In this document: positions 9,689 to 15,000 of the stretch, piece by piece
Position numbering within the stretch: position 1 is the stretch's first letter
How the letters are laid out: every line of letters begins with the position of its first letter
Assembly (NCBI GenBank): GCA_037179515.1
Contig: JAXCGZ010014287.1
Span: 1 to 15,000, forward strand
Origin: Halocaridina rubra
Taxonomy: Eukaryota; Arthropoda; Malacostraca; Decapoda; Atyidae
DNA length: 15,000 bases
Direction: 5' to 3'
Made by a program: the position numbers and the translations under genes
Notes under the pieces: generated by a model
Told to the model about the DNA's origin: nothing
Databases searched by the model: none
The model's input: only the letters and a program-made list of their open reading frames with translations

Positions 9689-10640
9689 CTGCAAGTAATG
9701 GCTAGAATAGGTAGAAATATCTTGTGGCTGAAAACTTATTTAGAATGAAGGGAACAGACGATCAGAGTAAGACATGAACTCTATTTCTACTGAAAGGCTA
9801 GCAATTGGGTTCCACAGGCCTTGCCACTTCTGTGCCATATATATGCAAATAACCTGCCAGATTCTGTGAATGCATTGTTGAATGTGTTTGCAGATGATGC
9901 AAAGATTGCGAAGAGAGTAAAAAACAATATATAAAAGTCTACATGAGTGGTTGGTCAAATGGTAATACGATTCAAAATTTCTTAATGTAAACTTCTAAGA
10001 TTGAGCAAGAGTATAAGTAATCCCAAGTGTGGGTACTCAATATTGGGCCCTGAACCTCAGAATAGAGAGAATGAAAGAGGTACAAGGATTAACGTATTGG
10101 TAAATAAGTCTGCTTAAATGCATATAATTGGCATAGTAAATGCAGTATATGCCCTCATAGCAATCATGAAGATAGTTTTCATGCACATGGACGAGGAAAT
10201 GGTTAGGAATGTTTATGTAACTTATGTGAGACTTAAGTTCAAATATGCACCCCCTATTAAAATCAGCTCGTGAAAAGGCTGAGAGAGTTAGACTTACCAT
10301 CATTCAAAGCTAGAAGGAAGAGGGGGTATATGGTCAAAATTTTGATATTTGTGCATGGTTTTGACTTCATGGACATGGAGTAGTATTTTTATATGGATGA
10401 TGCCAGAACTACTCATAGAGTTCATAGCGTGAAGCATCGCAAGATAAATTCTTTACAGGATGTAAGGAAGTTTTATTAAGTGTAAGAATAGTCGGTAGTT
10501 GGAAATTACTAAATGAGGAAGCAGTGAATGATATAATAAGCGCTGGTGAGTAAAATATTGAAATTTATGAGGAGTCTTTTAGTTACGACCATCGTGTACA
10601 TTCCCGTGAGAACAATTAGGTATATGCAATTATGTAAATA
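9689..10640 (+). mobile_element. LINE copy C, decayed 5'-truncated relative of copies A/B
   Basis: The sequence starts inside the reverse transcriptase, at a point matching copy A about 2042 (TGCAA..AATGGCTAGAATAGG). It follows ORF2 to the 3' end with many substitutions, stops, frameshifts and internal deletions. One of roughly 90 bp lies near 10265, just before AGGCTGAGAGAGTTAGAC. The catalytic block is still readable as VFADDAKI at about 9882-9908. The end keeps a CCCGT stretch and two degraded terminal units around 10613-10638, then CA repeat. It cannot be coding. It is clearly much older than copies A and B. Confidence 0.9.
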
Positions 10641-10747
10641 CACACATACACACACACACGTGTGTGTGTGTGTGTGTGTGTGTGCATGAGGGGACGGTGA
10701 TAGGTGGGTGGATGTGGGTGTGTGTGTGTGAATGGGTGTGTGTGTAA
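10639..10747. repeat. CA repeat meeting TG repeat, followed by TG-rich DNA
   Basis: Interrupted CA repeat from about 10639 to 10659 turns directly into TG repeat (10660-10684) at CACACG/TGTGTG, which makes a self-complementary palindrome. Imperfect TG/GGTG-rich DNA continues to about 10747. It immediately follows the 3' end of LINE copy C. Confidence 0.9.
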
Positions 10748-10991
10748 TTGCCAAAGATATCTGTATTGAGAGAGCATAAAGTAAAAAGTGGATATGCCGT
10801 GCAAATAAATATAGTGTTGAAGTGACATACACCCCCTACCCGAAACCCTCGAGTCAGTACTCTTCATTCTTTCAAAGTATTTGTTTACTTGGCTGGAACG
10901 TCAGATGGAAACACCATCAAAACTCCCAATTCCGCCTGATAACTTCCTCTAACTTATCGCTTCTTTTTTATGGCTATTTTTTTTTTATTTC

Positions 10992-11119
<128 letters not shown>

Positions 11120-11317
11120 CATTTACTGCGTGGGGTGAAGCAGTTGTTTATTTTTTCTGAAACTTCTCATGCACCATTGACAGTCGTAACTTGCTCCATT
11201 TTTGTTGATCTCAGAAGGCTACCTCTGATTTATACGAGTATATGCGTATAATTAAATTTAGTTTAACTACTAACATCATATTTCATATTTCTAAAGTCAT
11301 TGTTCTACTTTGAAAGA

Positions 11318-11320
<3 letters not shown>

Positions 11321-11360
<40 letters not shown>
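11321..11360. repeat. Microsatellite (TG)n joined to a SINE
   Basis: Forty bases of TG repeat end exactly where the tRNA-like head of the next SINE begins. Confidence 0.95.
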
Positions 11361-11361
<1 letters not shown>

Positions 11362-11541
11362 TTCCGGGTAGTAAAGCATTCGACTTTCCGTCAGGTCGTC
11401 GGTTCGAGACCCACCACGGTCTGAGTTTAGAAAGAGCACTCACTCAAGGTAATGGTCGCACCCCCCCAAACCAAAGTCCGAGAGAAGGCACCATCCCAGC
11501 CCTTTACTAGAAAATAGAGTCCATGACCTAAAACAGGATCA
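11361..11541 (+). mobile_element. tRNA-derived SINE, diverged subfamily (family S2), 5'-shortened
   Basis: The head GGGTAGTAAAGCATTCGAC leads to a canonical B box GGTTCGAGACC at 11401-11411. The body aligns with family S: CTGAG, GGTAA, CCAAA..AAGTCC, CCCAGCCCTTTACTAGAAAA and GAGTCCATGACCTAAAAC. The tRNA-like head differs from that of the other three copies, and the A-box end appears trimmed at the TG repeat. The copy ends in ATATATGCATACATACACAC-type repeat. No clear target-site duplication is seen. Confidence 0.82.
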
Positions 11542-11685
11542 TATATATGCATACATACACACTTGCTGTTATTGACGTGAACATTCTTCAAGTAATTTAA
11601 ACATTCTCCTCTTTAGTGCGGTAACTACCAGCATTAGTTATATTTTAAATGCTTAAAAAATGTACATATTAATTAATGCTATTGT

Positions 11686-11893
11686 AGTCTCCGTGGCAAA
11701 ATGGTAGCGTCCGCGACTCTGAGGCGGCAGGTCGAGGGTTCGCGCCCCGTCACGGACTGAGGTTACTAAGGGCATGCATGAAGGGTAACGAATACATCTG
11801 CCAAAACAAGTCCTTCGCAAAAAGGCAACCGTCATAGCCCTTGGTAGAAAAGGGAGTCCGTGGCGTAAAAACCGAAACAAACAACAAACAAAC
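11686..11893 (+). mobile_element. tRNA-derived SINE (family S), copy 2
   Basis: The head has A-box-like TGGCAAAATGG at 11694-11704 and B-box-like GGTTCGCGCCC at 11737-11747. The body is GGGCATGCATGAAGGGTAACG, then CAAGTCCTTCGC, GGCAACCGTCATAGCCCTTGG and GGGAGTCCGTGGCGTAAAAACCG (each part matching copies 1 and 3). The tail is AAAC-rich (about 11873-11893). I found no convincing target-site duplication. These boxes are the internal RNA polymerase III promoter in such elements. The copy is not a functional tRNA gene, since no complete cloverleaf is apparent. Confidence 0.9.
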
Positions 11894-12164
11894 ATAGTGT
11901 GCTAACAGATTAGATATTCTATGACTGAAGATGTGGATATTGTATTGAGCATTTTTCATCGGCATATCCATAGTCAGCCCTTCATAGTTTATCCAGTGCG
12001 ATTTCATGAGCAATTACATATATTTAATACCTGTTTAAACCTCATGCAAGACAGGAAGGGTGCAATCGAGTTATAAACAGGCATGAGTATTTTTTGTTTC
12101 AATTGAGTTTTGCCAAAAGAAATATATCTACATTTCAAGGACAGATTAAAATAATCTACATTCT

Positions 12165-12413
12165 CTAGAGAGGCGCAGAGTTAGGGGGGATATGATTGGA
12201 GTATATAAACGGTTTAAAGGGATTAACAAGGGTGATATTAATACAGTTCTAAAAATTCTAAATTGAATTACATGAAATTTAATTAGTACTGTTGTCAAAG
12301 AAGAAGGGGAGTAGAGGGGAGAATAACTTCTCCCCAAACTGTTTTCCTTTTTTGATGTCGGCTACCCCCCAATTAAAGGGGGAAACAGCCAAAGTATATG
12401 TATGTATGTATAT
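12165..12413 (+). mobile_element. 3' end of a second LINE family (CR1/L2-like), fragment
   Basis: Translating from 12165 gives LERRRVRGDMIGVYKRFKGINKGD, the conserved C-terminal block after the reverse transcriptase in CR1/L2-type LINEs. A TGA follows about 100 bp on. It differs clearly from the same block of copies A to C (LEARRVRGDMVTVFKFLHG), so it is another family. Downstream are two hairpins: GGGGAGA/TCTCCCC (12316-12322 with 12329-12335), and GGCT plus CCCCC pairing with GGGGG plus AGCC (12360-12390). A TATGTATG-type tail reaches about 12413. It is a short 5'-truncated remnant. Confidence 0.8.
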
Positions 12414-12552
12414 ACTGTTGTAAAGTGAGTTTATTGTCTTAAAAATTTCGGATAAAGATTGGGAAACTCTTTTAAAAGTTTTGTATCATGGAAAGCACGA
12501 AATTGAGTGTGAATTATTACTTTCTAGCTTAGGCTGCTGGAAATGACAAAAA

Positions 12553-12637
12553 CATACATACATACATACATACATACATACATACATACATACATACATA
12601 CATACATACATACATACATACATACATACATACATAA
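12553..12637. repeat. Microsatellite (CATA)n
   Basis: Tetranucleotide CATA repeat, about 21 units, with slightly interrupted AAATGCATAAATGCAT continuing to about 12650. The frame through it (Tyr-Ile-His-Thr repeats) is not a gene. Confidence 0.97.
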
Positions 12638-12650
12638 ATGCATAAATGCA

Positions 12651-13240
12651 TCTACAAACATATTAAAATTTCAGAAAGCTGAGAAAGAGGAAGATCTCTT
12701 TGAAGCAAAAATTTACTTTGCTCTCAAGCTGGTTTTTTGGCAGCGAAATATATATATAAAAAATTCATATAAATGACCGCAAAAGTTTTCCTCAGAGATT
12801 CAAGGCCAAAAATGAAATATAACTATAAATTATTTCCTTTTTCCTCTAACGAGGATAAAATAAAATAAAAAAATTTAAAGATTTTCATACAAAATACTTG
12901 TAGAAACTTCATTGAAATTATTAGGAAAAAAATTGCATCTATTTATGTAAATAATAAAATAGAAGAGTGTAAATACATAAAAAAAGAATGATGTTCCCAT
13001 AAACATTGATCTTAAGCCATGTCATATTACAATTTTACAATGTCATAATGAACGAGCAAATATTGAACATAGTTTTTCAGAATATCAAATGGAATACTTA
13101 GTGTTCAGTACTGCATAAGTCATAATTATATCATTTTAAGAAAATCTTTCAATACGTGTTTATTGTTAGCTGCAAAATCCGCCATTTTGCGGTAACAAAA
13201 CTTACACCCCTTAAATTAAGCATGAAACCGTCCAGAGAAA
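12651..13240. other. AT-rich stretch, nothing recognised
   Basis: This is very AT-rich DNA with short A and T runs. The only structure I see is a small hairpin CCGC/GCGG near 13180-13193. No coding similarity or repeat family is recognised. Confidence 0.5.
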
Positions 13241-13456
13241 GGCCCGATTTCTTAAACAGTGTAAACCTAGGATACCATATCGTTAGTTAGTTAGACACAC
13301 ACAAATGGATTTCATAAACGCTTCTGACGCGTTTCTGTGTATGGCTAGGGCCCGATTTCTTGAACAGTATAAACCTAGGATACCATATTGTTAGTTAGCT
13401 AGACACACACAAATGGATTTCATAAACGCTTCTGACGCGTTTCTGTGTATGGCTAG
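13241..13456 (+). repeat. Two tandem 108-bp units of a foldback repeat
   Basis: Units start at 13241 and 13349. Each begins GGCCCGATTTCTT(A/G)AACAG and ends ATGGCTAGG. They share AAACGCTTCTGACGCGTTTC, which the third unit and the inverted arm have changed to an AAATGCATCT-type version. The two units are therefore closer to each other than to the arms of the adjoining hairpin, which suggests local tandem duplication. Confidence 0.93.
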
Positions 13457-13686
13457 GGCCCGATTTCTTGAACAGTGTAAACCTAGGATACCATATTGAT
13501 AGTTAGCCAGACACACAAATGGATTTCATAAATGCATCTGACGCGGTTCTGTCTATGGCTAGGATCCCATGCGGGATCCTAGCCATACACAGAACAGCGT
13601 TAGATGCATTTATGAAATCCATTTGTGTGTGTCTAGCTATCTATCAATATGGTATCCTAGGTTTACACTGTTCAAGAAATCGGGCC
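13457..13686. mobile_element. Foldback (MITE-like) hairpin with ~112-bp arms
   Basis: The left arm 13457-13568 is the third unit of the tandem array. The right arm 13573-13686 is its reverse complement, with a 4-nt loop ATGC at 13569-13572. The outer ends read GGCCCGATTTCTTGAACAG and CTGTTCAAGAAATCGGGCC. By eye the arms differ at about five bases plus one 2-nt CA slip. There is no coding capacity, and the frame crossing it is meaningless. Long terminal inverted repeats with no gene fit a non-autonomous foldback or MITE DNA element. No target-site duplication is clear. Confidence 0.88.
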
Positions 13687-14309
13687 AGAGTGTCCAGGCA
13701 GTGTTTCATGGTTCATTTATGTCGTTTCAATGCCATCATTAATCTCTTTACTTATACACTATTTTTTTTATTGTTCAACGAGTAACAAAATAAATATATA
13801 GATGAAAAGTAAAGCCCAAATAAAATCTGAATAAAATTAAACTTTGACACTTCGTTGTTGAGTAGTAGTTAAAAATACTTACTAAAATACAAGGAGAATA
13901 CAAAGTCAAAAATATCCCAGACTGCAGAAATGTAAATTTTATAAATGAGATCTGCGAATTTATATACAAATATATTTCTTTCTAGTTTGTTTTTCGAATC
14001 CGAAAATAAGATAAAAATAATGAATTCACAAATGAATACATAATGTTGCTCCAAGTTGATAATATTTTATTTACCATCGATGATATATCTATCATTAATT
14101 AGTTATTTGAGATTCTTATTATGTGATCTGATGATAAAAGGTTAAACCAAATGTAGAAAGTAATCCAAGATTAAATAAGACTGATTAAAAAATAATTACG
14201 GAACATGCTGACTATATTAACTCCCGAAGTCATGTGGTTCTGCCAGAGGTTTTACTGTGTATGATTTTTTTTCTAAACTTCCACCAATGGTGGTCAGTTT
14301 TAAGGTATA
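13687..14309. other. AT-rich stretch, nothing recognised
   Basis: AT-rich DNA with no supported gene, RNA or repeat family. Short frames on the minus strand have no recognisable similarity. Confidence 0.5.
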
Positions 14310-14324
14310 ATTAGTAGGGCCATC
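14310..14324 (+). repeat. Left 15-bp target-site duplication of SINE copy 3
   Basis: ATTAGTAGGGCCATC here is repeated exactly at 14514-14528, on the other side of the SINE. Confidence 0.95.
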
Positions 14325-14513
14325 ACTGTGGCTCAAGCGGTAGTGTCCGTGACTTTGAGGCGTCAGGTCGAGGGTTCTCGCCCCATCACGGTTTGACGTT
14401 AATAAGGGCATGCATTCAGGGTAACGATTACATATATCAAAAGAAGTCCTTCGCAAGAAGGCAACCGTCCTAGCCCTTGGTAGAAAAGGGAGTTCGTGAC
14501 GTAAACCCGGAAC
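14325..14513 (+). mobile_element. tRNA-derived SINE (family S), copy 3, with 15-bp target-site duplication
   Basis: The head has A-box-like TGGCTCAAGCGG at 14329-14340 and B-box-like GGTTCTCGCCC at 14373-14383. The body contains GGGCATGCATTCAGGGTAACG, then GTCCTTCGCAAGAAGGCAACC, TAGCCCTTGGTAGAAAAGGG and AGTTCGTGACGTAAACCCGGAAC. Perfect 15-bp direct repeats flank it, so its ends are defined precisely and its length is 189 bp. It still contains the stretch deleted in copy 1. Confidence 0.94.
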
Positions 14514-14528
14514 ATTAGTAGGGCCATC
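14514..14528 (+). repeat. Right 15-bp target-site duplication of SINE copy 3
   Basis: Exact repeat of 14310-14324. Confidence 0.95.
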
Positions 14529-14564
14529 TGTTCACCTATTGAAAACTACTAAGTAGATTCCACT

Positions 14565-14783
14565 AGCCTCCTGGTTAGTACAGTGATAAAGCGCTGGCCT
14601 TGCATTTGAGAGTTCGGCGGATCGCGCCTCGTCCAGGCAAGAGAGTTTAAGCTGTTTACTAGGGAGGTTACTGCTGTGGCTGGGCACCACATTGGGTGGT
14701 TGGGGCCTGTGCCGGCTGGCGACCGCCCTATGGGTCCTCCATGACCCGTTCCATCTATCCGTCTGTGGAGAATCTAAAACAGC
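14565..14783 (+). mobile_element. Second tRNA-derived SINE family (family T)
   Basis: The head AGCCTCCTGGTTAGTACAGT followed by GATAAAGCGCTGGCCTTGCA resembles a tRNA 5' half with an A-box-like TGGTTAGTACAG. The B-box region (about 14611-14628, TTCGGCGGATCGCGCC) is degenerate. The GC-rich body with GGGCACCACATTGGGTGGTTG and GCCGGCTGGCGACCGCCC is unlike family S and unlike the AT-rich surroundings. A 7-bp direct repeat TTCCACT flanks it at 14558-14564 and 14784-14790 and may be a short target-site duplication. The family identification is by structure only. Confidence 0.72.
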
Positions 14784-15000
14784 TTCCACTCAAGAAAATA
14801 TTAGACAACTTTGCCTTCAACACTGCTCAATAAAACAAATCTTAAAATTGAAGAAAAAATAAATAATAAATTCAACTTTTTCATCCCTGATATTAGAAAT
14901 GATGATATAATTATCAGATAGAGAAGTTCAAGATACGCTTGAAAAGTTTTCTATGAAGCCGATTACAGTTTCTTTTGCCGTCTTCGTAGTAAAAAAAAAA

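Noticed and set aside
11686..11760. Possible functional tRNA gene
   Set aside because: Only A-box-like and B-box-like segments are present. No full acceptor stem or clean anticodon arm is seen, and the sequence continues into a SINE body shared with other copies.
12543..12776. Frame with Tyr-Ile-His-Thr repeats
   Set aside because: It is a translation of the CATA tetranucleotide repeat.
13241..13686. Possible CRISPR-like array
   Set aside because: Units are about 108 bp, directly adjacent with no unique spacers, and one is inverted. The window is eukaryotic.
13519..13785. 88-residue frame across the palindrome
   Set aside because: It reads into one arm and out of the other of the foldback repeat, with no similarity to a protein.
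14497..14513. SINE family S 3' end as a match to the LINE A/B 3' end (CGTAAAC shared)
   Set aside because: Only about seven bases agree. The hairpin and the AATTAGGTAAT units are absent, so there is no good evidence that this LINE mobilises the SINE.

Overview
The window is eukaryotic repeat-rich intergenic DNA from an animal. I see no host protein gene, no intron-exon gene and no prokaryotic feature. Very long dinucleotide microsatellites (TA, CT, CA, TG), tRNA-derived SINEs and non-LTR retrotransposons of the CR1/L2/Rex1-like group together suggest an invertebrate. A crustacean, perhaps a decapod, is my first guess. A mollusc such as a cephalopod is not excluded. This placement is inference from repeat style only.

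Positions 1-7986 hold two head-to-tail copies of one LINE. Copy A (1-3152) enters the window in the middle of ORF1, keeps an uninterrupted endonuclease plus reverse transcriptase ORF2, and ends in a hairpin, two tandem AATTAGGTAAT terminal units and (CA)n. Copy B (about 3153-7941, then CA/TA repeats) has a possible 5' leader, a complete 359-residue coiled-coil ORF1 and an ORF2 broken by a single TAG. I count about 20 substitutions between the copies over about 3.1 kb. In copy B, ORF2 lies in the -1 frame relative to ORF1, overlaps it by 94 nt and has no usable in-frame AUG. A correctly phased A AAT TTT heptamer sits at the start of the overlap (4949-4955), so ORF2 is probably made by programmed -1 ribosomal frameshifting. 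Copy A has lost one T from exactly this site.

Positions 7942-10750 hold microsatellites, a minus-strand SINE with 19-bp target-site duplications (8806-9013), and a badly decayed third copy of the same LINE family (9689-10640), bounded on both sides by microsatellite DNA.

Positions 10995-12420 hold a CT repeat, a TG repeat joined to a SINE, a second SINE, and the 3' end of a different LINE family with two hairpins. A (CATA)n repeat follows at 12553-12637.

Positions 13241-13686 hold a foldback structure: two direct units of about 108 bp, then a third unit paired with an inverted copy to form a hairpin with arms of about 112 bp and a 4-nt loop.

Positions 14310-14790 hold a SINE with perfect 15-bp target-site duplications and a second, unrelated tRNA-derived SINE. 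The remaining stretches are AT-rich and show nothing I can name.

Functionally the window is a set of retroelements at different ages. The near-identical LINE pair is recent. The SINEs with intact duplications are intermediate, and copy C and the 12.2-kb fragment are old. All copies of the main LINE end in CA-type microsatellite DNA, which points either to repeat-targeted insertion or to microsatellites growing from the LINE tail.
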